DNA of 61,340 bases from Streptomyces novaecaesareae (GTDB lineage Bacteria > Actinomycetota > Actinomycetes > Streptomycetales > Streptomycetaceae), in NCBI RefSeq assembly GCF_000716875.1, contig NZ_JNWQ01000039.1, positions 1-61,340 of the forward strand, written 5' to 3'. Made by a program: the position numbers and the translations under genes. Shown here piece after piece: positions 39,732-48,125 of the stretch; position 1 is the first letter of the stretch, and each line of letters starts with the position of its first letter. The notes under the pieces are model-generated. The model searched no databases. It was not told where the DNA came from and was given only the letters and a program-made list of their open reading frames with translations.

Positions 39732-40625
39732 CTACCAGCGGACCGCGCCGAAGTCCACCGGCGCGGGCCGCAGCTGCGCGCAGCGGACGGCGAGGGCGCG
39801 CAGCCGGCGGTCCGCCTCCTCGGCGGGCATCCGGCGCCGGTCCCCGTGGCCGGGCAGCAGCCACTCGAAGCGGAGCACGCCCAGGCTGCGCTCCAGCGAG
39901 GCGGCCTGCTCCTCGATCGAGTACCAGGTGACGGCCTCCTGCACCTCCACGTCCCCGGTGGTGCGGGACCAGTACAGGCTGTCGCCGCTGAAGCAGTACC
40001 GCTCCTCGGCGACGTACAGCACGCTGCCGAGGGTGTGGCCCGGGAAGGGGTGGGCGACCAGGCCGGGGGCGATCTCCACCGGCTCGGTGCCGCGCAGCAC
40101 CCGGTCGGCGTCGGGGGCGGCGGCCAGGTCGCCCTCGTGGATCCACAGCCGGGCGCCCAGCCGGTCGGCGTACTCCCGGCCGTGCCGGGCGTGGTCACGG
40201 TGCGTCAGCAGAACGTCGGTGACCGGGCCGAGCGCCGCGTAGCGGGCGGCCAGGGCCTCGCTGTAGCGGGGCGTGTCGATCATCACCCAGCCGGTGGGGC
40301 GGCGGCAGAGGTAGGAGTTGGCGCCCGCGGTCAGCCGGGAGTTGTGCCCGAGCAGCAGCACGTCCTCGGCGAGGGCGAGCGGGAAGGGGTCGGTGGCCGG
40401 GTCGAGCGGGCCGGCGCCGGGGCGGATGGAGCGGGTCGGGCAGGCGTGGGCGGCGGCCCGCAGCTGCCGGCGCTCGGCCTCGTCGCGCGGCTGGCGGACC
40501 AGCTCGGAGCGTCCGTCCTGCTCGCGGACCAGACCGGGCGCGAGCTGCCGGGCGACGTCGCAGTTGGTGCAGCGGTCGTCGATGGACCAGGTCTCGGGTC
40601 CGTCGGAACGCGTGGTCGTGGCCAT
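39732..40625 (-). CDS. ferredoxin-fused metallo-beta-lactamase-fold hydrolase
   Basis: The 297-residue protein joins an N-terminal iron-sulfur segment (about 12-70: DRCTNCDVARQLAPGLV, then AAHACPTRSI, spacing like a 3Fe-4S/4Fe-4S ferredoxin) to a metallo-beta-lactamase-fold domain (about 90-297). The metal-binding strand reads LLTHRDHARHG rather than HxHxDH, so one ligand His is missing. Later ligands PGHTLGS, FSGDSLY and LLPGHGD are present. Similar proteins occur in plant plastids and many bacteria; their reaction is not known. The ATG at 40623-40625 follows GGGGGAAGG. It is divergent from an SGNH hydrolase with two palindromes between. Confidence 0.85.
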   Translation of the reverse strand: MATTTRSDGPETWSIDDRCTNCDVARQLAPGLVREQDGRSELVRQPRDEAERRQLRAAAHACPTRSIRPGAGPLDPATDPFPLALAEDVLLLGHNSRLTAGANSYLCRRPTGWVMIDTPRYSEALAARYAALGPVTDVLLTHRDHARHGREYADRLGARLWIHEGDLAAAPDADRVLRGTEPVEIAPGLVAHPFPGHTLGSVLYVAEERYCFSGDSLYWSRTTGDVEVQEAVTWYSIEEQAASLERSLGVLRFEWLLPGHGDRRRMPAEEADRRLRALAVRCAQLRPAPVDFGAVRW

Positions 40626-40765
40626 GGATGCCTTCCCCCAGGAGGACGGCGGCCGGGGTGGCCGCGCCCTTCGAGCATCGGCCGGGCGCAGCCGAAAGCG
40701 GAAGGGGGGACGGACCTTGTGCTTTCCGGAGCACCCCGCTCTGAGCGGCGCGGCGGGCCGACGAG

Positions 40766-40816
40766 GGCACGTGGTCCATCTCACGTGCCGCCATGGTCAC
40801 CTACGGTGGCGTAGGT
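40766..40816. promoter_or_regulatory. two inverted repeats in a divergent promoter region
   Basis: GGCACGTG-GTCCATCT-CACGTGCC (40766-40789) is a perfect 8-bp inverted repeat whose arms each contain CACGTG. ACCTAC-GGTGGC-GTAGGT (40799-40816) follows at once. Both lie between the ferredoxin-MBL gene and the SGNH gene. Confidence 0.6.
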
Positions 40817-40843
40817 CACTTGATCGGGTGAACTATCTCTTTC

Positions 40844-41626
40844 ATGCCGAACCTCCAGGAGACCCTTGACCTCAGTTCGTACGCCGCCCTCGGGGACAGC
40901 TTCACCGAAGGCCTGAACGACCCCGGGGTCGGCGGCAGGTACGCCGGGTGGGCCGACCGCCTGGCCGGAATGCTCGCCGACGGCCGACCGCCGGGCGCCT
41001 TCCGCTACGCCAACCTGGCGGTGCGCGGCCGGCTGCTGGACCAGATCGCGGCCGAACAGGTCCCGGAGGTCCGCCGGCTCCAGCCCGACCTGGTCACCTT
41101 CTGCGCCGGCGGGAACGACATCCTGCGGCCGGGCGCCGACCCGGACGAGGTGGCCGAGCGCTTCGAGGCGGCCGTCGTCCAACTCGCCGAATCCGCCGGG
41201 ACGGTGCTGATCTGCACCGGCTTCGACACCCGCGACGTACCGCTGCTCAAGCACCTGCGCGGCAAGATCGCCACCTACAACGGCCACATGCGGGCCGTCG
41301 CCGACCGCAACGGCTGCAAGGTCGCCGACCTGTGGTCGCTGCGCGCGGTGCAGGACCGCCGCGCGTGGAGCGAGGACCGGCTGCACCTCTCCCCCGAGGG
41401 CCACCAGCGGGTCGCCCTGCTGGCCGCCCGCTCGCTGGGCCTGGCCACCGGGCAGGATCCGGAGGCCCCGTGGCCGGACGCCCGCGTGCTCACCCCCGCC
41501 GACCAGCGGCGCGAGAACATCCAGTGGGCTCGCGAGCACCTGCTGCCCTGGGTCGGACGGCGGCTGCGCGGCGAGTCCTCGGGCGACCACGTCGAGCCCA
41601 AGCGGCCGGACCTGCTGCCACTCTGA
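40844..41626 (+). CDS. SGNH/GDSL-family hydrolase
   Basis: The 260-residue protein has the four SGNH blocks: YAALGDSFTEGLNDP with the catalytic Ser, NLAVRGRLL with the Gly, LVTFCAGGNDIL with the Asn, and a final DRLHLSPEGHQRVA with the Asp-x-x-His pair. There is no signal peptide, so it is an intracellular esterase or lipase-like enzyme. A C-terminal extension of about 50 residues (RRENIQWAREHLLPWVGRRL) is typical of the actinomycete form. The ATG lacks a ribosome-binding site. Substrate unknown; likely an acyl or acetyl ester. Confidence 0.9.
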   Translation: MPNLQETLDLSSYAALGDSFTEGLNDPGVGGRYAGWADRLAGMLADGRPPGAFRYANLAVRGRLLDQIAAEQVPEVRRLQPDLVTFCAGGNDILRPGADPDEVAERFEAAVVQLAESAGTVLICTGFDTRDVPLLKHLRGKIATYNGHMRAVADRNGCKVADLWSLRAVQDRRAWSEDRLHLSPEGHQRVALLAARSLGLATGQDPEAPWPDARVLTPADQRRENIQWAREHLLPWVGRRLRGESSGDHVEPKRPDLLPL

Positions 41627-41661
41627 CGGATCGTCAGGTCTGTCGGCTCCGGCCCTGCGGG

Positions 41662-42075
41662 TCAGGCCGCTTCACCGGGTGATGCGGGGCGAACGGTCCG
41701 CGCCACCCGGTGGAGCAGCACCGCACCGCCCGCGCCCACCAGGTACCAGAGCAGGTCCGGCGGGTTGAAGGTCGAGCCCAGCACGAGCCGGGCGAGCGTG
41801 CTGCTCCGGCCCCACGCGTCCGGCAGCCCGGTGAGCTGGAACAGCTCGACGGCCCAGCTCAGCGCGGCCGCCCAGACGGCCGCCCGGGCGGGGCGTGCGC
41901 GCGGCGCGAACAGCAGGACCAGGGTGTACAGCAGGACGGTGTAGAGCGCGTCCCCCGCGCACTTGGCGAACTCCCCGCCCGCCACCGCCCGCACACCCAG
42001 CCCCGCCGCCACCGTCACGCCTGCCGCCAGCGCCGCCGGCAGGCGGGCGTCCAGCTTCCCCCGAAGATCATCCAC
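41662..42075 (-). CDS. DUF2809 (VanZ-like) membrane protein
   Basis: The 137-residue protein has four hydrophobic segments: LPAALAAGVTVAAGLGVRAV, LYTVLLYTLVLLFAPR, AVWAAALSWAVELFQLTG and DLLWYLVGAGGAVLLHRV. The conserved segment WAVELFQLTGLP with FNPPDLLWY marks the DUF2809 family, related to VanZ. No function is proven. The GTG at 42073-42075 has a weak site. It is convergent with the SGNH gene (35 bp) and divergent from the DUF2252 gene. Confidence 0.82.
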   Translation of the reverse strand: MDDLRGKLDARLPAALAAGVTVAAGLGVRAVAGGEFAKCAGDALYTVLLYTLVLLFAPRARPARAAVWAAALSWAVELFQLTGLPDAWGRSSTLARLVLGSTFNPPDLLWYLVGAGGAVLLHRVARTVRPASPGEAA

Positions 42076-42280
42076 GCGCTCACGCTACCCGGCACCGAGC
42101 GACCACCGGCCACGGGTCGATACGTCGCACCCGCCCGCCCGCGCCCCCGACCGCACACCTTCACCCCACCACCCCCAGGAACCACCGCGCGGCCCCGAAC
42201 GTCACTCCCCCCGATGAACCATCCGCGCAGGTCGCGGGCGGGTGAGGACCGGAAGGGACGGGCGGGGCGCGGTGGCGCGG

Positions 42281-43750
42281 ATGACCGAGGCAGTGGACGG
42301 GGCGGAGCCGAGAGCAGCGGAGGGTCGGGGCAGGCCGGTGGTCGTGGCGCAGCGGAGCGCGGAAGACCGAGCCGCCCGGGCGCGGCGCGGGTTCGCGGTG
42401 GCCGGGTTCGCGCCGGCACAGGACGGGCGGGCCCGGGAGCGGGGAAAGGAGCTGCGGGGGCAAGTGCCCCGGGAGCGGCACGCGGAGTTCACCCTGGCCG
42501 ACGGGCGGCCGACGGCCGTGGAGGCGATCGAGGCGTCGAACGCGGGCCGGATCGCCGAGCTGGTGCCGATCCGGGTGGGCCGGATGGCGGCGAGCCCGTT
42601 CGCGTTCCTGCGCGGTTCGGCCGGGCTGATGGCCGCCGACCTCGCGGGCACTCCGGTGACCGGGGTGGACGCGCAGCTGTGCGGCGACGCGCACGCGGCC
42701 AACTTCGGCCTGTACGGCGATGCGCGCGGCCAACTCGTCATGGACATCAACGACTTCGACGAGACGGTGCCGGGCCCGTGGGAATGGGACCTCAAGCGGC
42801 TCGCCGCCAGCCTGGTGCTGGCCGGCCGGGAGACCGGGGCGAGTGAGAGCACCGCGCGGGAGGCCGCCGCGCACGTGGCCGGCGCCTACCGCCGGACCAT
42901 GCGCACGCTGGCCAAGCTGCCCGCGCTGGACGCCTGGAACGCCGTCGCGGACGAGCAGTTGGTCTCCTTCGCCGACGCGCACGACCTCGCGGACGTGCTG
43001 CGCAAGGTCGGTGCCAAGGCGCTCGGCAACACCAGCGCGAAGTTCGCCGCCCGCAGCACCGCCCGTACGGCGGACGGCGGTTGGCGTTTCACCGCGGCTC
43101 CCCCGGTGCTCACCGAGGTGACCGACGCGACCGCCCGGGCCGTCGCGCACGCGCTGGGCCCGTACGTGGAGACGGTGCCCGCCGAGGTGCGCACGCTGCT
43201 CTCCCGGTACCGGGTGCAGGACGTGGCGTTCCGGGTGGTGGGCACCGGCAGCGTCGGCACCCGCTCGTACGTGGTGCTGCTCACCGACCACCGGGACCAG
43301 CCGCTGGTGCTGCAGGTGAAGGAGGCCCGCCCGTCCGCGCTGCTGCCGTACCTCCCGCGGGGGGAGCAGGACGGGCACGAGGGCCGCCGGGTGGTCCTCG
43401 GCCAGAAGCACATGCAGGTGGTCAGCGACACCCTGCTCGGCTGGACGACGGTCGACGGACTCCCGTACCAGGTGCGGCAGTTCCGCAACCGCAAGGGCAG
43501 TGTCGACCCGGCCGCGCTGCTGCCGGGGCAGTTGGACGACTACGCCCGGATCACCGGCGCGCTGCTGGCCCGGGCGCACGCGCACACCGCCGACCCGGGG
43601 CTGCTGGCCGGATACTGCGGCAAGAGCGAGGCGCTGGACGAGGCGGTGGCCGCCTTCGCCGTCGCCTACGCGGACCGCACCGAGGCCGACCACGCCGATC
43701 TGCTGGCGGCCGTGCGCAGCGGGCGGCTGCCCGCCGAGCAGGGCGTCTGA
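42281..43750 (+). CDS. DUF2252 protein (kinase-like fold)
   Basis: The 489-residue protein matches DUF2252: RIAELVPIRVGRMAASPFAF, then FLRGSAGLMAADLA, the LCGDAHAANFGLYG motif, LVMDINDFDETVPGPWEWDLKR, and later LQVKEARPSAL and QKHMQVVSDTLLGW. The HAANFG and DxNDFDE motifs recall the catalytic and metal-binding loops of aminoglycoside-phosphotransferase-like kinases, but no reaction is known. The first about 50 residues are Arg/Ala-rich. The ATG at 42281 is chosen; a GTG at 42242 is possible. It is convergent with an alpha/beta hydrolase gene, with a repeat array between. Confidence 0.87.
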   Translation: MTEAVDGAEPRAAEGRGRPVVVAQRSAEDRAARARRGFAVAGFAPAQDGRARERGKELRGQVPRERHAEFTLADGRPTAVEAIEASNAGRIAELVPIRVGRMAASPFAFLRGSAGLMAADLAGTPVTGVDAQLCGDAHAANFGLYGDARGQLVMDINDFDETVPGPWEWDLKRLAASLVLAGRETGASESTAREAAAHVAGAYRRTMRTLAKLPALDAWNAVADEQLVSFADAHDLADVLRKVGAKALGNTSAKFAARSTARTADGGWRFTAAPPVLTEVTDATARAVAHALGPYVETVPAEVRTLLSRYRVQDVAFRVVGTGSVGTRSYVVLLTDHRDQPLVLQVKEARPSALLPYLPRGEQDGHEGRRVVLGQKHMQVVSDTLLGWTTVDGLPYQVRQFRNRKGSVDPAALLPGQLDDYARITGALLARAHAHTADPGLLAGYCGKSEALDEAVAAFAVAYADRTEADHADLLAAVRSGRLPAEQGV

Positions 43751-43752
43751 TC

Positions 43753-43849
43753 CTCAGCGGGATCAGCTCCTCAGCTGGCTCAGCTCCTCAGCTGGCTCAG
43801 CACGATCAGCGGGATCAGCGGGATCAGCGGAATCAGCGGGCTCAGCGGG
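43753..43849. repeat. nested 9-bp and 17-bp tandem repeats between convergent genes
   Basis: Five 9-bp units (ATCAGCGGG and variants) run from 43805 to 43849, the last one holding the stop codon of the alpha/beta hydrolase. Upstream, CTCCTCAGCTGGCTCAG occurs twice. On the minus strand the array is a string of in-phase and out-of-phase TGA triplets. Confidence 0.9.
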
Positions 43850-44528
43850 AGAGGAACGGCGCCACCGCGGCGACGAACTCCGCGGGCCGGGCACCGTGCA
43901 CCAGGTGCCCGGCCTCGACGGTGACGAGGCGGCAGTCCGGGATCAGCCGGGCGAGTTCGGCGATCCGCTCCTGGGGGACGGTGCTGGAAGGCCCGCCCGC
44001 CACCGCCAGGGTGCGGGCGGTGACCCTCGCCAGCCCCTCCCGCCAGGCCGGGTCGGGGCTGTCGAACTGGGCCTTGACCGCCCGCACCATCGCCCAGTCG
44101 AAGTGAACGTCCTCCTCCGGGTCCTCCGGCACCGCACTGGCGGGGCGCGGGTACAGCGCCGGGATCTCCTCCAGGACGAGTCGCCCGATCCGCTGCGGCG
44201 CGGCCTGGGCGAGGAGGCAGGCGACGGCGCCGCCCATCGAGTGGCCGACCAGGTCGACACGGTCGAGTCCGAGCGCGTCGAGGAAGGCCAGCACGTCGTC
44301 CCGCATCGCCTCCAGGCTGTACGCCCCGGCCCGGCCGCTGTCGCCGTGGCCGCGCAGGTCGAGGGCGTACACGTGGTGGCCGGGGGCGAGGTCGGGCAGC
44401 ACGACGTCCCAGTCGGAGGCGCGCTCGCCCAGCGCGTGCAGCAGCACCAGCGGCGGGCCGTCGGCGCGGCCGCTCTCGCGGTAGGCGAGCGTCACCTCGG
44501 GCAGGTCCACGGTTCGTACGTCGGTCAT
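43842..44528 (-). CDS. alpha/beta-fold hydrolase
   Basis: The 228-residue protein has PLVLLHALGERASDWD (oxyanion loop HALG), YALDLRGHGDSGRAG, the nucleophile elbow DLVGHSMGGAVACLL, and a final VEAGHLVHGARP with the catalytic His. This is the classic alpha/beta hydrolase pattern of esterases, lactonases and C-C hydrolases. It is cytosolic. The ATG at 44526-44528 is used; its ribosome-binding site is weak. It lies 28 bp downstream of the MFS gene on the same strand and could be cotranscribed with the XRE/MFS pair. Confidence 0.9.
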   Translation of the reverse strand: MTDVRTVDLPEVTLAYRESGRADGPPLVLLHALGERASDWDVVLPDLAPGHHVYALDLRGHGDSGRAGAYSLEAMRDDVLAFLDALGLDRVDLVGHSMGGAVACLLAQAAPQRIGRLVLEEIPALYPRPASAVPEDPEEDVHFDWAMVRAVKAQFDSPDPAWREGLARVTARTLAVAGGPSSTVPQERIAELARLIPDCRLVTVEAGHLVHGARPAEFVAAVAPFLSR

Positions 44529-44556
44529 GACGATCACCGTACGGCCTCGGGGCCCG

Positions 44557-46029
44557 CTAGCGGACGGGCGTTCGCCCTCGGCTCAGCGCGACCGGTTCGT
44601 CCTCGTGCTGCTCCCGGGCCGCCGCACGTCCCGCCAGGACCGAGGCCAGCACGGCGAGTCCGGCCACCGCCGCGCACACCACGCTCGCGGCGAGGAAGGC
44701 GGAGCGGTGCCCGCCGCCCGCGGCGGTCTCCCGCAGGTAGACGCCGGACAGTGCCGAGACCGCGACGGCGGCCGCGATCCGCTGGGCCATCTGCAGGATC
44801 GCCCCGCCCACCCCGGCCGCCTCGGCGGGCGCGTGGCGCAGTACGTAGGCCTGGTTGGTGGAGCCCATCAGGCCGATCGACGCGCCACCGATGAGTTGGA
44901 GCAGCGCCAGCAGCCAGGGCAGCACGGCGGCGGGCGTGCCGTGTGCGAGGAGCCCGCCGGTGAGGATGGTCAGGGCGGAGCCGGCCATGCCGACGGTGAC
45001 GGTGCGTCGGCCGAAGCGCTGCACCACCCGCCAGGCCAGCGCGGAGGCGACGCCCATGGCGACGGCCGAGGGCAGGGCGACGAGCGCGGCGCCCATCGGG
45101 GAGAGCCCGAGGCCGTCCTGGAGAAACATGGTCAGAACCAGTGAGGCGGCGAGCGAGGAGCCGAACTGGGCCATCGCCGTCGCCGTGCCGAGCGCGTACG
45201 GGGCGGAGCGGGTGAGCGCGGGGTGGATCAGCGGCTGTCCGCCGGTGCGGGCGTAGCGGCGCTGCCACCAGACGAGCGCGCCGAGCAGCAGGAAGGCGGC
45301 GGCCGCGAAGCCGAGCCAGCCGGTCCAGCCGGGCGGCCGGACGAAGGGCAGCATCAGGACGAGGGTGAGCGCGCCGACCAGCAGCAGGCCGACCAGGTCG
45401 AGGTTGGTCTGCCGGGCGCTGGGGCGGGGTTTGGGGAGGTGGCGGGCCGCCAGGGCGACGGTGGCCAGGCCGAAGGGGAGGTTGAGCAGGAAGGTGATCC
45501 GCCAGCCGAGCTCGGGGCCGGCCGCCGCGAGCACCGCGCCGCCGACGGGCGGGCCGAGGGCGAAGGCGAGGCCGCCGGTGACGGCGTACATCCCGAGGGC
45601 GCGGGCCCGCAGTTGGCCGTCGAAGACGTCCTGGAGGGTGCCGATCATCTGGGAGTTGACCAGGCCCGCGCCCGCGCCCTGGACGAGCCGGGCGGCGATC
45701 AGCACCCCGGGGTCGGTGGCGGTCGCGGAGACCAGGCTGACCAGCGTGAAGAGCGCGAGCCCGGTGACGAAGAACCACTTGCGGCCCTTGACGTCGCCGA
45801 GCCGGCCGCCGGGGATCAGAGCGAGGCCGAAGGCGAGCGAGTAGCCGGCCACGATCCACTGCAGGTCGGCGGGCCCGGCATGCAGGGTCTCGCGCAGGGC
45901 CGGGATGGAGGTGTTGAGCACGGACTGGTCGAGCAGGGTGGTGAACCCGCCCGCGACGCAGACCAGCAGGACGCGACGCCCGGCGGCGTCGAAGCGTTCC
46001 TTCGCTATCGGGCCGGTGGCGGCGCTCAC
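44557..46029 (-). CDS. MFS drug exporter (DHA2, 14-segment type)
   Basis: The 490-residue protein has 13-14 hydrophobic segments and the DHA2 signatures: LDQSVLNTSIPALRETL (motif D1), GRLGDVKGRKWFF (motif A), ARLVQGAGAGLVNSQ, and GGLAFALGPPVGGAVLAAAG (motif C, antiporter). It should export hydrophobic drugs against protons. The GTG at 46027-46029 overlaps the stop codon of the XRE regulator (GTGA), so the two are translationally coupled. That pairing indicates a drug-responsive resistance operon. The exported compound is unknown. Confidence 0.92.
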   Translation of the reverse strand: MSAATGPIAKERFDAAGRRVLLVCVAGGFTTLLDQSVLNTSIPALRETLHAGPADLQWIVAGYSLAFGLALIPGGRLGDVKGRKWFFVTGLALFTLVSLVSATATDPGVLIAARLVQGAGAGLVNSQMIGTLQDVFDGQLRARALGMYAVTGGLAFALGPPVGGAVLAAAGPELGWRITFLLNLPFGLATVALAARHLPKPRPSARQTNLDLVGLLLVGALTLVLMLPFVRPPGWTGWLGFAAAAFLLLGALVWWQRRYARTGGQPLIHPALTRSAPYALGTATAMAQFGSSLAASLVLTMFLQDGLGLSPMGAALVALPSAVAMGVASALAWRVVQRFGRRTVTVGMAGSALTILTGGLLAHGTPAAVLPWLLALLQLIGGASIGLMGSTNQAYVLRHAPAEAAGVGGAILQMAQRIAAAVAVSALSGVYLRETAAGGGHRSAFLAASVVCAAVAGLAVLASVLAGRAAAREQHEDEPVALSRGRTPVR

Positions 46030-46589
46030 TGCTCGACCGCCACCAGCGCGTAGCGGGCCTCGTCCGGGCCGAGGCTGCGGAAGCGGGTGGTCCCGGAGAC
46101 GTAGCGCAGACAGTCGCCGGCGGCGAGCAGCTGCGCCTCGCCGTCCACGGTCAGCTCCAACCGCCCCTCGAACAGCCAGAGGTGGTGCTCCCGGCCGGGC
46201 ACGCAGGCGCGGTCGTAGGCGATGTCCGCGCCGGCCGGCAGTCGGCCCTCGATCATCTCCGCCCGCAGCGAGCCGTGCGGCGGCGAGACGGATCGGCGAA
46301 CGAAGCCCGTCGTCTCGTCCCGCCACACCTGCTGGTCCCCGGCGCGCACCAGCCGGGCCGGGCCCGCCTCCACCTCGGCGAGCAGCCGCGACATCGTCCG
46401 CCCGTACACGGCGCACAGCCGCCCGAGCAGTGCGGCCGTCGGGCTGACCTCCGCCCGCTCCACCCGCGACAGCGTCGACCGGCTGACGTCCGCCAGCCGC
46501 GCCAACTCCTCCAAGGTCCACCCGCGTTCGAGTCTCAGCTCGGCGATGCGCTGTGCCAGCCGCTCGTCGGCGGCGGTGTCGATTCCCAT
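46026..46589 (-). CDS. XRE-cupin transcriptional regulator
   Basis: The 187-residue protein has an N-terminal XRE helix-turn-helix (about 10-70: RIAELRLERGWTLEELARLA, DVSRSTLSRVERAEVSP) and a C-terminal cupin domain (about 105-185: GADIAYDRACVPGREHHLWL, LTVDGEAQLLAAGDCLRY). This arrangement senses a small molecule. The ATG at 46587-46589 lacks a ribosome-binding site. A TAGCAT -10 lies seven bases upstream, so the mRNA may be leaderless. It overlaps and should control the downstream MFS exporter. Confidence 0.9.
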   Translation of the reverse strand: MGIDTAADERLAQRIAELRLERGWTLEELARLADVSRSTLSRVERAEVSPTAALLGRLCAVYGRTMSRLLAEVEAGPARLVRAGDQQVWRDETTGFVRRSVSPPHGSLRAEMIEGRLPAGADIAYDRACVPGREHHLWLFEGRLELTVDGEAQLLAAGDCLRYVSGTTRFRSLGPDEARYALVAVEQ

Positions 46590-46622
46590 ATTCGCGATGC
46601 TATCCCGGATGTGAGATCCACT

Positions 46623-46660
46623 CACCGGGTTTCCGCCGTCACCGGGTTTCCGCCGTCACC
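46623..46660. repeat. 17-bp tandem repeat upstream of the XRE gene
   Basis: CACCGGGTTTCCGCCGT occurs twice in tandem, followed by CACC, about 35 bp upstream of the XRE start. Nearby GTGAG-ATCCA-CTCAC could be an operator half of the XRE regulator. Confidence 0.65.
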
Positions 46661-46807
46661 GGTCCGGCCCGCAGGCGCGCGTGGGCCTGCGGTGCGGCGA
46701 GGGGTCGGCCGGGGGGGCGGCCGGGGGTCGGCCAAGGCGGGTCGCCGATCATATGATGTGCGGCGAATCGTGGCCGGTCAGCGGCCCGAGCGGCGAGGGG
46801 GACGATC

Positions 46808-48118
46808 GTGTTCGGCATCATCAGACCGTGCAAGCACCGACTGTCGGAGCGGCTCCAGACCTCCTGGGTGGCGCACCTGTGCGGGCTCTGCCTCGCACTG
46901 CGCGACGACCACGGACAGCTCGCCCGGACCGCCACCAACTACGACGGTCTGATCATCTCCGTGCTGGTCGAGGCCCAGGCCGCCCGGGAGGACTCCTCCT
47001 GGCGGCGCACCGCCGGGCCGTGCCCGCTGCGCGGCATGCGCACCGCCTCCGTCGCCAAGGGCGAAGGCGCCCGGCTCGCCGCCGCCGTCTCGCTCGCGCT
47101 CGCCTCGGTGAAGATCCGCGACCACGTCGAGGACCGCGACGGCGTCTTCGCCCGCCGCCCCGTTGCGGTCGGGGCCCGGGCGGTCACCCGGCGGTGGGAC
47201 CGGCAGAGCGCCGGCAGCGCCTCGACGGTCGGTTTCGACACCGGTGTGCTGCTCGAAGCGGCCTCCCGGCAGGGCGAGTTGGAGCGCTCGCTGCGGCCCG
47301 GCGGATCCGTCCTGTTGGTCACCGAGCCCACCGAGACCGCCACCTCGGCGGCCTTCGCCCACACCGCCGTGATCGCCGGCCGCCCGGGCAACGCCGCCCC
47401 GCTCGCCGAGGCCGGGCGGCTGTTCGGCCGGCTCGCCCACCTCCTCGACGCCGCCGAGGACCAGGCCGCCGACGCCGCCTCGGGCGCCTGGAACCCGCTG
47501 ACGGCCACCGGCACCGACCGCGCCGAGGCCGAACGGCTCTGCCGCGACGCCGTCCACGGCATCCGGCTCGCGCTGCGCGAGGTCGAGCTCACCGACCGCG
47601 CGCTGGTCCACGTCCTGCTCGCGCACGAGACCGAGCGTGCCGTCGAGCGGGTCTTCGGGGCCCGGCACGCGGCCGACTGCCGTACGGCGGGCGGCGCGGC
47701 TGGCGGCGCGGCGGACGGCGCAGCCGGCGGGGCCGTCGGCTCAGCCGCGGGCGAGCACCCGCACCACGCACCGCCGCACCAGGCGCCGCCCGGTCAGGAC
47801 CCGGGCCAGGCGCCGATCCCGCCGTGGGTGCCGCAGGGCCCCGGCTTCACCCCGCCCGGCGAGAAGCCGCCGCGCCCGCGCAACCTGCTCGCCGGGTGCG
47901 CGGTGTGGGCCCTGATGGCCTGCACCTGCCAGCTGCTCTGCTGCGACCACAACGACCCGTTCAGCCGCCAGCGCCGCCAGGGCTTCTGCCAGCGGCACGA
48001 CTGCTGCGACTGCTGCGACTCCTGCGACCCGGGCTGCGGCGACTGCTGCAACTGCTGCAACTGCTGTGACGGGTGCGACTGCTGCGACGGCTGCGACTGC
48101 GGGTGCGACTGCGGCTGA
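46808..48118 (+). CDS. DUF5685 protein with extreme cysteine-rich tail
   Basis: The 436-residue protein begins with the DUF5685 pattern: MFGIIRPCKHRLSERLQTSW, VAHLCGLCLALRDDHGQLAR, then ATNYDGLIISVLVEAQ. An all-helical body follows to about residue 300. A Gly/Ala and Pro/His-rich linker (about 305-365) leads to a hydrophobic CAVWALMACTCQLLCC segment and a final 38 residues that hold about 19 cysteines in CCD, CCN and CDC units. The tail resembles a metal-binding or heavily disulfide-linked module. The GTG follows GAGGGGG at six bases. The family has no proven function, and the tail is not part of its core. Confidence 0.82.
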   Translation: MFGIIRPCKHRLSERLQTSWVAHLCGLCLALRDDHGQLARTATNYDGLIISVLVEAQAAREDSSWRRTAGPCPLRGMRTASVAKGEGARLAAAVSLALASVKIRDHVEDRDGVFARRPVAVGARAVTRRWDRQSAGSASTVGFDTGVLLEAASRQGELERSLRPGGSVLLVTEPTETATSAAFAHTAVIAGRPGNAAPLAEAGRLFGRLAHLLDAAEDQAADAASGAWNPLTATGTDRAEAERLCRDAVHGIRLALREVELTDRALVHVLLAHETERAVERVFGARHAADCRTAGGAAGGAADGAAGGAVGSAAGEHPHHAPPHQAPPGQDPGQAPIPPWVPQGPGFTPPGEKPPRPRNLLAGCAVWALMACTCQLLCCDHNDPFSRQRRQGFCQRHDCCDCCDSCDPGCGDCCNCCNCCDGCDCCDGCDCGCDCG

Positions 48119-48125
48119 CCGGACA

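Noticed and set aside
37090..40242. Long open frames across hmpA, ddaH and the MBL gene on both strands
   Set aside because: They lack any recognisable domain and are explained by the high G+C of real genes in other frames.
43753..43849. CRISPR-like array
   Set aside because: Units are 9-17 bp, contiguous and without spacers; there are no cas genes.
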